A DNA stretch of 64,000 nt from Mangrovibacterium sp041596335 (GTDB taxonomy: Bacteria > Bacteroidota > Bacteroidia > Bacteroidales > Prolixibacteraceae): positions 10,644 to 74,643 of the forward strand of contig NZ_JBFHIT010000019.1 in assembly GCF_041596335.1 (NCBI RefSeq), in the 5' to 3' direction. Numbering within the stretch: position 1 is the stretch's first letter; each line of letters starts with the position of its first letter. Made by a program: the position numbers and the translations under genes. Shown here piece after piece: positions 9,995 to 19,200 of the stretch. The notes beneath the pieces are model-generated. The model made no database searches. It saw nothing but the letters and a program-made list of their open reading frames with translations, and had not been told where the DNA came from.

Positions 9995-10471
9995 ATGAAA
10001 AAATGGCTATTCTTTTCAACGCTGATCGTTTTAGGTGTTTTGGTGCTTTCTTGTGAAAAAGACGATGATGATGATAATTCAAGAAAAGCACTTTTAACCG
10101 GTGAAACCTGGATCGTAACAAGTAAACCAATCACACCTGCTGTTTCGTTAATGGGAACAACGATTAGTGATATCTCGATCCTTGATTCTGAAGAAGTCAG
10201 GAATTACACCTACAAATACAATGAAGATGGCACAATGATCCAATATGACAGTTCGAATCAGGAGATTTTTCAAACTACCTGGTCGTTTAATACAGACGAA
10301 ACAATTCTGACGCATAACCCCGGCATCGTGTTTAATTACCCAATCGTTGGTGATATTAGTCTGACCCAAGCCACAATCGTTTCAATCACAGCCGACAATA
10401 TGGTTATGTCAATCCCCTCTACCTATGACGGGGTAAATTATACAGTCACTCTAAATTTTGAAGCAAAATAA
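9995..10471 (+). CDS. Lipoprotein, lipocalin-like
   Basis: From the ATG at 9995 the protein has 158 residues and a textbook lipoprotein signal peptide: MKKWLFF, a hydrophobic core, then the lipobox VLSC, followed by an acidic run (EKDDDDD). Longer in-frame starts (9896, 9965) would bury the signal and are less likely. The mature part (GETWIVTSK..., YNEDGTMIQYD, TWSFNTDETILTHN) has the W-x-strand-rich pattern of the lipocalin-like domains common in Bacteroidota lipoproteins. Acidic residues right after the lipidated Cys resemble the surface-export signal known in this phylum, so it may face outward. It lies between the receptors and the kinase and may be an accessory binding protein. Confidence 0.7.
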   Translation: MKKWLFFSTLIVLGVLVLSCEKDDDDDNSRKALLTGETWIVTSKPITPAVSLMGTTISDISILDSEEVRNYTYKYNEDGTMIQYDSSNQEIFQTTWSFNTDETILTHNPGIVFNYPIVGDISLTQATIVSITADNMVMSIPSTYDGVNYTVTLNFEAK

Positions 10472-10532
10472 CCGTTTGGCCAGACCAATCGCAAAGGAAA
10501 AACAACAGAGCTAACTCACTGATACAGAAATT

Positions 10533-12290
10533 ATGAACTTATTCAAAAACCTGTCGATAAAACTGAAAATGATCCTGATTATCCAATTGGTTTCATTGCT
10601 GTCGCTATTGATTGGTTTTTCGTATATGATTGTGCGGAATATTTCGGATTACAAGCAAGACATGATAAGCAATGCCAACATCAATGCCAACCTGATTGGT
10701 GAGTTTAGCGCAGTTCCGCTGGCATTCGATGTCTCTGAAAACGCGAATGAAACGTTGGAAAAACTAAAAAGCATTCCGTCGATTGAAGTTGGAATCGTGT
10801 ACAATAACAAAAACGAAATCTTCGCGGAATTCAATCCTCAAGAGAACAAAATCGACATTCATCCCAGTGACATCAAGAATTCCGGAAGCTATTTTAAAGA
10901 CAATTATCTGCACATTTTTCAAACCATCAAATACGACAATGAATTTGCCGGAACCATTTATCTCCAGGTATCCACCGAGGAGCTAGGCGCTAAAATAACG
11001 AGCTACCTGTACACCATGCTGTATTTGCTTGCCGGACTGCTATTGGTTAATTACATCCTTGCTTTGGCGCTCCAGCGAATTCTGTCTGACCCGATCCTGA
11101 AACTAACCAATGCAACCAAAAAAATCACTGCGGAAGGCGACTACCAGCTTCGCGTTGAGAAGTATGGGAACGATGAAATCGGGATATTAGTGGATGAATA
11201 CAACAACATGCTCGAACAAATCTACATCCGGGAGGAATCGCTAAAACTTAGGACTACTGAACTTTCGAATGCGCTCGATGACCTGACCAATACACAGCGA
11301 AAACTGATCGATGCTGAAAAAATGGCAGCGCTTGGCCAGTTGGTCGCTGGTATTGCACATGAAATAAACACACCTCTGGGCGCCATCCGTTCGTCAGTCG
11401 AAAACATCAAAAGTTCCCTAAATTTCCTGTTAAGGGATTATCCTGAATTTATTTCGCGCTTACCTGCCCCTCTTAAGGAATCGTTTTTTAACCTTACAAG
11501 GGACTCGCTGAATAATCAGGTCATGCTGACTTCAAAAGAAGAGCGAACCTATAAAAAAGCCATTATAAAAACACTCGAGGAACACCAGGTTAAAAACGCC
11601 TATTCCGTTGCCGACTCATTGGTTGACATGTTAATTTACACCAATGTGGAAAACTATCTCGACCTGCTAACAGCTGAACAAAGTGACGAAATTGTTGATA
11701 TGGCTTACAAACTTTCAGGGCTTCAGCGAAGCAGAGGAAACATCGAGTTTGCAGCTGCCAAAGCTTCGAAAGTTGTATTTGCACTCAAAAATTTTGCCCG
11801 AATTGGGCACTCTGATGAAAAGATATATGCCAATGTAATTGATGGGATAGAAACGGTTCTGACCCTTTATTACAACCAAATTAAACAAGGTGTTGAAGTT
11901 ACAAAAACCTTCGACGATATTCCTGAAATACTTTGCTACCCGGAAGAACTCCATCAGGTTTGGACCAACATTATTCACAATTCAATTTATGCGATGGAGC
12001 TTCAGGGAAAAATGGATATCAGAGTATATACCAAAGAAAAGGATATTGTTGTTTCTATTACCGACAGTGGAAAAGGAATCCCTCCGGAGATAAAGGATCA
12101 AATTTTCAAACCATTCTTTAGCACCAAGCCTTCAGGTGAGGGAAGCGGCATGGGGCTGGATATTGTAAAACGAATTATCGAGAAACATAATGGAAATATT
12201 GAAGTGGAAAGTAAACCGGGGGAAACTACATTCCTGGTATACCTCCCAATTGAAGTGAATGCTCAAACCCAATTAAATAGCGCGTCATGA
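10533..12290 (+). CDS. Membrane sensor histidine kinase (periplasmic CHASE/Cache-like sensor, HAMP) with insert in the DHp domain
   Basis: This 585-residue kinase has TM1 (about 13-35), an extracytoplasmic CHASE8/Cache-like sensor (about 36-160), TM2 (about 160-182) and HAMP (about 183-235). A coiled coil leads to the H-box GIAHEINTPLGAI with His276. The catalytic domain has the N-box WTNIIHNSIYAM, G1 box DSGKGIPP and G2 box GSGMGLDIV. Between the phospho-His helix and the second DHp helix (about 402-425) lies an additional segment of roughly 100 residues, longer than in ordinary HisKA domains. The 3' end overlaps the next response regulator by 4 bp (ATGA), which implies translational coupling and cognate pairing. 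Its sensor faces the same periplasm as the YfiR-like protein and the receptors. Confidence 0.9.
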   Translation: MNLFKNLSIKLKMILIIQLVSLLSLLIGFSYMIVRNISDYKQDMISNANINANLIGEFSAVPLAFDVSENANETLEKLKSIPSIEVGIVYNNKNEIFAEFNPQENKIDIHPSDIKNSGSYFKDNYLHIFQTIKYDNEFAGTIYLQVSTEELGAKITSYLYTMLYLLAGLLLVNYILALALQRILSDPILKLTNATKKITAEGDYQLRVEKYGNDEIGILVDEYNNMLEQIYIREESLKLRTTELSNALDDLTNTQRKLIDAEKMAALGQLVAGIAHEINTPLGAIRSSVENIKSSLNFLLRDYPEFISRLPAPLKESFFNLTRDSLNNQVMLTSKEERTYKKAIIKTLEEHQVKNAYSVADSLVDMLIYTNVENYLDLLTAEQSDEIVDMAYKLSGLQRSRGNIEFAAAKASKVVFALKNFARIGHSDEKIYANVIDGIETVLTLYYNQIKQGVEVTKTFDDIPEILCYPEELHQVWTNIIHNSIYAMELQGKMDIRVYTKEKDIVVSITDSGKGIPPEIKDQIFKPFFSTKPSGEGSGMGLDIVKRIIEKHNGNIEVESKPGETTFLVYLPIEVNAQTQLNSAS

Positions 12291-12682
12291 GTAAAAATGT
12301 AATTCTTTGCGTGGATGATGAAAAAATAATTCTGGACTCCATCAAGGCTCAGCTGAAGGAATACTACGGAAATTCATTTTTATATGAAACAGCCGAAAGT
12401 GCAGCTGAAGCGCTGGAAATTATTGATGAAATAATGGTGGATAAGGACATTAAATTAGTCATCATTACAGACTGGTTTATGCCTGTTATAAAAGGGGATG
12501 AATTTTTGTACCTGGTGCATCAAAAATATCCGCTGACGTTAAACATCATGTTGACGGGTCATGCAGATCCGGAATCTGTTAAACGATCAAAAAAAGAAGG
12601 CAATTTGTTTCGGTGCATTAGAAAACCCTGGATTGAAAGTGAATTGATCTCGACCATCGATTCTTGTTTGGTGCATACTTAA
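12287..12682 (+). CDS. Single-domain response regulator
   Basis: This is a 131-residue stand-alone receiver domain. The acidic pocket is CVDDEK, the phosphoacceptor Asp62 lies in VIITDWFMP, followed by the conserved Thr (MLTGHA) and Lys (IRKPW). There is no output domain. The GNLFRCIRKPW ending resembles receivers of PatA/HD-GYP-type regulators and is close to the N-terminal receiver of the next gene, so the two probably arose by duplication. The start codon overlaps the kinase stop. It may act by protein contact or as a phosphate relay or sink between the two kinases. Confidence 0.9.
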   Translation: MSKNVILCVDDEKIILDSIKAQLKEYYGNSFLYETAESAAEALEIIDEIMVDKDIKLVIITDWFMPVIKGDEFLYLVHQKYPLTLNIMLTGHADPESVKRSKKEGNLFRCIRKPWIESELISTIDSCLVHT

Positions 12683-12694
12683 AATGTGTTTACT

Positions 12695-14449
12695 ATGAAA
12701 AAAAGAATAATTTTTTGTGTCGACGACGAGAAAATTGTCTTAAATGCGCTTAAATCTGAGTTGAAAAACTCTTTTGGTGATCAATATATTATCGAAACAG
12801 CGGAACATGCAGCTGAAGCACTGGAAACAATCGATGAGCTATTGGCATCTGGTTATGAGATTCCGATAATCATTTCGGACTATGCTATGCCTGGGATAAA
12901 AGGAGATGAATTCTTAGAACTAAGTCATAAAAAGAACCCACAAATACTAAACATCCTATTAACCGGACAGGCTACGATCGAAGGAGTCACAAACTCTATC
13001 AACAATGCAAACCTTTTCAGGTACATTCCGAAACCTTGGGAAAACCACGACCTGACACTCACGATTGAGCAAGCGATTAAAAGTTATGATCAGGAACTTA
13101 CGCTGCAACGCCAAAACAAAGAATTGCGCGAATTGAGCCAATCACTGGAGAAAAAAGTTGAACAGCGAACCCAGGAACTGCAAAACATGAATTTATTGCT
13201 TCTTGAAAATCAACAAGAGATAAGCCTAAAAAATGAAGAACTTGAAAATCACCGGAATAATCTGGAGAAGCTCATCGAAATCAGAACCCATGAATTGAAT
13301 ATCGCAAAGCAAAAGGCCGAAGAAAGCGACCAACTTAAATCAGCTTTTATGGCCAATATCTCACACGAAATCAGAACTCCAATGAATGGAATTATCGGTT
13401 TTGTAGAACTCTTAAAAGCACCCGACACAGACGAATCATTGAAAGCGGAAGCAATGGAAATCATTGAAAAATGCAGCTTCCAACTGATGAATATTATCAC
13501 CGATATTGTTGAAATATCGAAATTAGACTCCAAGCAAATTAAACCGGTATTATCAGGCTGTATGATTCATAAATTGCAGGCAAATCTGCACGCGATCTTC
13601 CTGCGAAATATGGCCAACAAAAACGATCTTAAATTTATTAAAACTGGATTCGACAAGGAGTTAACTTGTATCACGGACGAAGTAAAGTTAAATCAGATAT
13701 TAACCAACCTGATCACTAATGCCATTAAAAATACGCCATCCGGTACTATTGAACTCGGATATTCATTGAGAAAAAACACCGACATCTTGTTTTATGTGCG
13801 CGATACCGGTATTGGCATACCAAAAGAGTTTCACGAACTCATCTTCGAGCGATTCCGGCAAGTGGACACCAAATTGAACAGAGAAAAAGGCGGCACCGGT
13901 CTCGGCTTAGCTATTTCGAAAGCCTACGTGGAGCTTTTGGGCGGAACGATGTGGGTGGAATCCAACCCCAATGAAGGATCAACTTTCTTCTTTACAATAC
14001 CTTATAAACCGATAAATCAGGAGCCTTTAGTAGTTAAGAATGGATTTAGTTGCCACGACAAAAATTTTGCCGGCCTTACTATTCTTGTGGCTGAAGACAT
14101 AGACACAAACTTTAAACTGATAGACTATGTTTTGAAGAAGGAGAAAATTAATGTTATCAGAGCCATAAATGGAGAAGAAGCGGTAAATATATGCAGAACC
14201 AAAACAGCGATTGACCTGGTATTAATGGATATGAAAATGCCAGTAATGGATGGAATTGAGGCAACAAAGAAAATTATGGAATTCCGCCACGATCTGCCAA
14301 TTATCGCTCAAACAGCATATGCCTTTTCCGGTGACAAGGAAAAAGCCCTGGAATGCGGTTGTATTGATTACATTTCAAAACCAATAAAAAGTACGGAGTT
14401 ATTTCAACTCATTTCCAAACATTTATCGCCCAAAATGGCCACGGGTTGA
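12695..14449 (+). CDS. Cytoplasmic hybrid histidine kinase (REC-coil-HisKA-HATPase-REC)
   Basis: From the ATG at 12695 it has 584 residues; a GTG at 12686 would add three. An N-terminal receiver (Asp62, IISDYAMPG; LLTGQA; IPKPW) is followed by a long coiled coil (about 125-210), the H-box ANISHEIRTPMNG, an HATPase domain (DTGIGIPKEF, GGTGLGLAIS) and a C-terminal receiver (VLMDMKMPVMDG, ISKPI). It has no membrane segment, so input arrives through the N-terminal receiver, most simply from the membrane kinase two genes upstream. The C-terminal receiver has no further output domain, so final targets are elsewhere. It is the last gene of the receptor-signalling block. Confidence 0.92.
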   Translation: MKKRIIFCVDDEKIVLNALKSELKNSFGDQYIIETAEHAAEALETIDELLASGYEIPIIISDYAMPGIKGDEFLELSHKKNPQILNILLTGQATIEGVTNSINNANLFRYIPKPWENHDLTLTIEQAIKSYDQELTLQRQNKELRELSQSLEKKVEQRTQELQNMNLLLLENQQEISLKNEELENHRNNLEKLIEIRTHELNIAKQKAEESDQLKSAFMANISHEIRTPMNGIIGFVELLKAPDTDESLKAEAMEIIEKCSFQLMNIITDIVEISKLDSKQIKPVLSGCMIHKLQANLHAIFLRNMANKNDLKFIKTGFDKELTCITDEVKLNQILTNLITNAIKNTPSGTIELGYSLRKNTDILFYVRDTGIGIPKEFHELIFERFRQVDTKLNREKGGTGLGLAISKAYVELLGGTMWVESNPNEGSTFFFTIPYKPINQEPLVVKNGFSCHDKNFAGLTILVAEDIDTNFKLIDYVLKKEKINVIRAINGEEAVNICRTKTAIDLVLMDMKMPVMDGIEATKKIMEFRHDLPIIAQTAYAFSGDKEKALECGCIDYISKPIKSTELFQLISKHLSPKMATG

Positions 14450-14710
14450 AACCGAATTATTGCCGGTTGTACCTTTTTGAAATTTCTATCCCATGCAGCT
14501 GTTGTCCAGCGTCTATAGCGTCTCGTTTTCAATGCTCTCAACAATGATTTGGTATGGTCAATCTCTTAACGCCAGTAAAAAATCCAAATCATCCATCCCA
14601 CTTATGTCTGCCGGATTGCTTCCGTTCCTGAGAATTCAGGGTTTTCAATTCCTAATCTTTCTTTCGTCGCCCCCAATTTGCCGAATTCTGTGTTCAGTAG
14701 GCGTGAAAAC
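14450..14710. other. Intergenic, no gene seen
   Basis: This stretch separates the hybrid kinase gene from the tRNA on the opposite strand. A 79-codon plus-strand frame (14493-14732) runs through it and into the tRNA terminator, has Ser-rich composition without any family resemblance, and is not accepted as a gene. Confidence 0.5.
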
Positions 14711-14743
14711 AAAAAGCAGCTACAAAAACTAATTTGTAACTGC
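14711..14743 (-). terminator. Intrinsic terminator of the tRNA
   Basis: On the minus strand, just 3' of the tRNA, GCAGTTACAAA pairs with TTTGTAGCTGC (one mismatch) and is followed by TTTTTGTTTT. The hairpin occupies 14716-14743. Confidence 0.75.
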
Positions 14744-14754
14744 TCGATAATTAA

Positions 14755-14829
<75 letters not shown>

Positions 14830-15011
14830 TAAATATTTAAGAAAAATATTTTCTGCTAATTTCAATTTTATTTTCGACTCTCTGAACTGAGTCATCCCTT
14901 CAATCGAGACACGCATACTTCCGGCCTCTGAATTTCGGTCTGCAAGTTTACGACATTCGAACTAAAAACACAAGCAAAATTTCAAAATTCAGTTTCCCGG
15001 CCCAAAGCTTA

Positions 15012-15683
15012 CTAGTCATTCGTTTCCGATGTACCTGACGATTCAGGTGCGCCTTCTTCATTCTCCTGGTCTAACCGGCTAAAAAGACGCCAATAGAAGA
15101 GAATAACGGAAAAGATACCAACGGTAATGGCTGAATCGGCAACATTGAAAACAGGTCGGAAAAATAAAAACTCCTGCCCGCCAATACCCGGAACCCACGA
15201 AGGGTAGTGTCCGGAAAACAGTGGGAAATAGAACATATCAACAACCTTGCCATGCAGAAAACTGGCATAGCCACCGCCATCGGGAAAAAGACTTGCTACT
15301 TGTCCGTAACTATCGCTAAAAATCATTCCATAGAAGATACTATCGATAATATTACCAACCGCTCCGGAAAATATTAGCGCAACACAGGCAATGAATCCCA
15401 TCGGTATGTCGTCTCGCTTTACCAATTTCAGCATATACCAGGCGATTCCAACAACGGCAACAATGCGAAATAAACTAAGGAATATTTTCCCGTATTCTCC
15501 GGCAAACTCAAAGCCAAAAGCCATTCCGTTGTTTTCAACAAAATGAATGATGAACCAATTTCCGAAGACTGAAAACTCTTGCCCCAGAAACATATTGGTC
15601 TTGATCCAGAATTTTAAAATTTGGTCAATTAAAAGCACCGCGACGATGATCAGAACTGACTTTTGTAGTTTTGACATGTTCAT
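15012..15683 (-). CDS. lspA: Lipoprotein signal peptidase
   Basis: This is a 223-residue inner-membrane aspartic protease that removes signal peptides from lipidated prolipoproteins. All family motifs are visible: IDQILK in TM1, ENNGMAFG, GAVGNIID with the first catalytic Asp, and FNVADS with the second. It has four hydrophobic helices. It is longer than the roughly 165 residues of the E. coli enzyme because of an insert between TM3 and TM4 (SIFYG...GHYPSWVPG) and an acidic, Ser-rich tail (ENEEGAPESSG), both usual in Bacteroidota. ATGs at 15683 and 15677 are both possible starts. It follows ileS and the TraR/DksA gene on the same strand, but a terminator lies directly upstream. Confidence 0.95.
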   Translation of the reverse strand: MNMSKLQKSVLIIVAVLLIDQILKFWIKTNMFLGQEFSVFGNWFIIHFVENNGMAFGFEFAGEYGKIFLSLFRIVAVVGIAWYMLKLVKRDDIPMGFIACVALIFSGAVGNIIDSIFYGMIFSDSYGQVASLFPDGGGYASFLHGKVVDMFYFPLFSGHYPSWVPGIGGQEFLFFRPVFNVADSAITVGIFSVILFYWRLFSRLDQENEEGAPESSGTSETND

Positions 15684-15693
15684 TTGAATTCAT

Positions 15694-15726
15694 AAAAAAA
15701 AGATTGGAAGAATGAATCTCCCAATC
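15694..15726 (-). terminator. Strong intrinsic terminator between TraR/DksA gene and lspA
   Basis: On the minus strand, GATTGGGAGA pairs with TCTTCCAATC (10 bp with one G-T) around loop TTCAT, followed by eight T. It lies 23 bp after the TraR/DksA stop and only 11 bp before the lspA start, so lspA is either read through at reduced level or uses a promoter hidden in the hairpin region. Confidence 0.8.
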
Positions 15727-15748
15727 ATATCTTGCTATTGCTTTCGAT

Positions 15749-16126
15749 CTACTTCTGACTGTTTTTAGCTTCGATACTTAGGGTTGCATGAGGCACGGCG
15801 CGTAACCGTTCTTTTGAAATCAGCTTGCCGGTTTCGCGGCAAATTCCAAATGTTTTATTCTCAATGCGAATCAGTGCGGCTTGCAAATGTTGAATAAATT
15901 TCAATTGACGCTGTGCCAGTTTCCCGGCTTCTTCTTTTGACAATGTAGCAGCTCCTTCTTCCAAAACTTTAAACGTTGGTGAAGTATCCTGGGTGTCATT
16001 CCCATCGCTGAGCGTAATCGAATTCTTATACAACTCATAGTCTTTTTGAGCTTTCGCAAGCTTACCTAAAATGAGCTCTTTGAATTCTGCAAGTTCAGCA
16101 TCCGAATATCTGGTCTTTTCTGCCAT
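15749..16126 (-). CDS. TraR/DksA-family protein with reduced zinc finger
   Basis: This 125-residue protein has an N-terminal coiled coil (about 1-90) and the C-terminal signature GICRETGKLISKERLRAVPHAT of the DksA/TraR family. Of the four zinc-binding Cys of classical DksA only one remains, as in many Bacteroidota members. DksA-type proteins enter the RNA polymerase secondary channel and alter transcription initiation with ppGpp; whether this shortened form does so is inference. It sits between ileS and lspA, a gene order often seen in this phylum. It is followed by a strong terminator. Confidence 0.88.
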   Translation of the reverse strand: MAEKTRYSDAELAEFKELILGKLAKAQKDYELYKNSITLSDGNDTQDTSPTFKVLEEGAATLSKEEAGKLAQRQLKFIQHLQAALIRIENKTFGICRETGKLISKERLRAVPHATLSIEAKNSQK

Positions 16127-16155
16127 ACCAAAAATTTTTTAGTTCGTTAGTTCCA

Positions 16156-16175
16156 CCGAATGATCTTTCATTCGG
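16156..16175 (-). promoter_or_regulatory. Leader hairpin upstream of the TraR/DksA gene
   Basis: A perfect 8-bp inverted repeat, CCGAATGA-loop-TCATTCGG, lies about 30 bp upstream of the TraR/DksA start in the ileS intergenic space. No T-run follows on the minus strand, so it is not an ordinary terminator; it may be a leader structure, a processing site or a protein-binding palindrome. Confidence 0.35.
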
Positions 16176-16236
16176 TCTCTAAATTAAAAAATATATTTGA
16201 CATCCGACCTCCGGTTTTGCTTGCCAGACGGTCAAA

Positions 16237-19200
16237 TTATGCCTTTTTTTTAACAAAAATACGAGCCTCAACATCCTGATCAATTTCAACCAACTGGCCT
16301 TGACCATTTTCCATCTCATCGACCAATAAAAGCTCTGCTGATAAAGTTTGCGTACTGATGTACTCTTTATAGTTCATCAGGGCTTCAGTGTAATAATCAT
16401 GTTTCAGGATCTTCAGAGAGATGCGATCGGTTACCTCAAAATTGCTGTCCTTACGGATATTTTGAATTTTGTTAATAAACTCGCGGGCAATCCCCTCTTG
16501 TTTTAGTTCCTCGTTGATATGAATATCTAAGGCGATAGTTAGCTCACCTTCGCTGGAAACCGTCCATCCTTCGATATCCTCGGTTGTAATATCAACATCT
16601 TCGGGTGACAAAACAACATCCTGCCCACCAATATTTAGATTGAAATGACCGGTTTTCTCCAAACTTGAAATGTCATCTTGGTTGAATTGTGCGACCGAAG
16701 CAGCAATTTGCTTCATAATTTTGCCATACTTGGGCCCAAGAGTTTTAAAGTTCGGCTTTATCTTCTTTTTTATGACCCCGGCGGTATCGGTCAGATATTC
16801 TACTTCCTTCACGTTCACTTCGGAAAGAATAATATCTTCAACTGCTTCAAACTGCTCTTTAAACCGGGCATTCAGCACTGGAACCATAATTTTTGCCAGC
16901 GGCTGACGCACTTTCAGTTTTTCCTTGCGACGCAATCCCAGGATCATGGATGAGGCCCGTTGCGCGATATCCATTTTCTGCTCCAGATCTTTGTCGATCA
17001 ACGCCTCATTTGCAGTCGGGAATTCAGTCAGGTGTACACTTTGGTCAGTTTCTCTGCCTGTCAGCTTATTGAGATCGGTATACAACAAATCGGAATAGAA
17101 AGGAGCCAGCGGAGCCGACAGTTTAGCTACTGTTACCAAACAAGTGTACAGGGTTTGGTAGGCCGAAATTTTATCCTTGTCATATTCTCCACCCCAATAA
17201 CGTTTACGGCTCAAGCGCACAAACCAATTGCTAAGGTTCTCGTTCACAAATTCAGAAATTGCACGTCCGGCGCGGGTTGGCTCATAGTTTTCGAGACTTT
17301 CGCCCACTTCCTTCACAAGCGTGTTCAACAACGAAATAACCCATCGGTCTAATTCCGGACGTTCCGCCACCGGAAGCTCATCTTCCTGGAAACGGAAACC
17401 ATCGATATTTGCGTACAGGGCAAAGAAGTTATAAGTATTGTAAAGCGTTCCGAAGAATTTACGTCGGACTTCATCTACTCCGCCAACATCAAACTTAAGG
17501 TTATCCCAAGGCTGCGAATTGGTGAGCATATACCAGCGCAACGGATCGGAACCATATTTCTCAATGGTCTCAAACGGATCGACAGCATTACCCAGGCGTT
17601 TCGACATTTTATTCCCGTTTTTATCGAGCACCAACCCATTTGAGATGATGTTTCGGAAAGCAACCGATTCATCAATCATGGTAGCGATGGCATGCAGGGT
17701 AAAGAACCAACCACGAGTTTGGTCAACTCCCTCGGCGATAAAATCGGCCGGGAACACTCCACGCCCTTCTGACGGTTGGTATTTTTCTTTGTTTTCGAAC
17801 GGATAATGGTTTTGCGCATAAGGCATTGCACCCGAATCGAACCAAACATCAATCAAATCTGGCTCGCGAAACATCTTCTCACCATTATCGGCAACCAGCA
17901 CAATATCGTCGACATAAGGACGATGCAGGTCTATTTTGTCATAATTTGAATTCTCAAAATCACCGGGAACAAATCCTTCGTACGGATTTTTGGTCATCAC
18001 TCCGGCTGCGACTGCTTTTTCAATTTCAGCATATAAATCCTCAACGGAGCCAAAACACTTGGTTTGCTCACCATCTTCTGTTCGCCAAATCGGAAGTGGA
18101 GTTCCCCAGAATCGAGAACGACTCAGATTCCAGTCGACCAAATTCTCAAGCCAGTTCCCAAAACGTCCTGTTCCGGTCGATTGTGGCTTCCAGTTGATGG
18201 TGTTATTCAAAGCGATCAGTTTATCTTTCACCGCCGTTGTGCGCACAAACCAGCTATCGAGCGGATAATAGAGCACCGGTTTATCGGTTCGCCAGCAATG
18301 CGGATAGCTGTGCTCGTGTTTTTCAACTTTGAACGCTTTGCTTTCTTTTTTTAGCATCACCGAGATGTCAACGTCAACGGTTGAGTAGCTTTCGTCGAGT
18401 GAATCGTCGTATTCATTCTTCACATAACGGCCGCTGAATTCCGCATAGCTTGCGGTATTTACCTGACTCGCCACAAAGGTCTCGTCCATCTTTTCAATGC
18501 GGAAGAAACGTCCGGTTCTATCCACCAGCGGCTGATTTTTTCCATCCTTATCAATCACCAACAACGGGGCAATGCCGTTTTGTTTGGCCACCCGGTCGTC
18601 ATCGGCACCAAACGTTGGCGCAATATGTACGATACCGGTACCATCTTCAGTGGTCACAAAATCGCCGGTAATTACCCGAAAGGCATCGCCATTCGGTTTC
18701 ACCCAGTTAATCAGCTGCTCATAATTTACGCCAGCCAATTCTTCACCGGTGTACTCGCCCATTACTTCGTAAGGAATTTTCTTGTCGCCAGGCTTGTAGT
18801 CTTCAAAATCGATGTCGGTATTCTTCGGATCGAAATGACTATACAGCAGATCTTTGGCCAGAATTACCGTCATTGGTTCTCCGGTATACGGGTTGAAGGA
18901 TTTCACCTTCACATAGGTTATCCGGGGCCCAACACAAAGAGCGGTATTGGAAGGCAATGTCCATGGGGTAGTTGTCCAGGCCATGAAATAAAGAGGCGAC
19001 TCCACTCCATCGTACAGGAATTCGGATTTAGCATCACGGATCACTGAAAACTGAGCAACAGCGGTTGTATCCTTCACATCGCGGTAGCAACCCGGTTGAT
19101 TTAGCTCGTGAGAGCTCAAACCCGTTCCGGCAGCAGGCGAATAAGGTTGAATGGTATAGCCTTTGTAGAGCAAATTCTTGTCGAACAGTTGTTTCAACAA

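Noticed and set aside
14493..14732. 79-aa plus-strand open frame
   Set aside because: It runs into the tRNA terminator, has no recognisable composition or motif, and no start signal.
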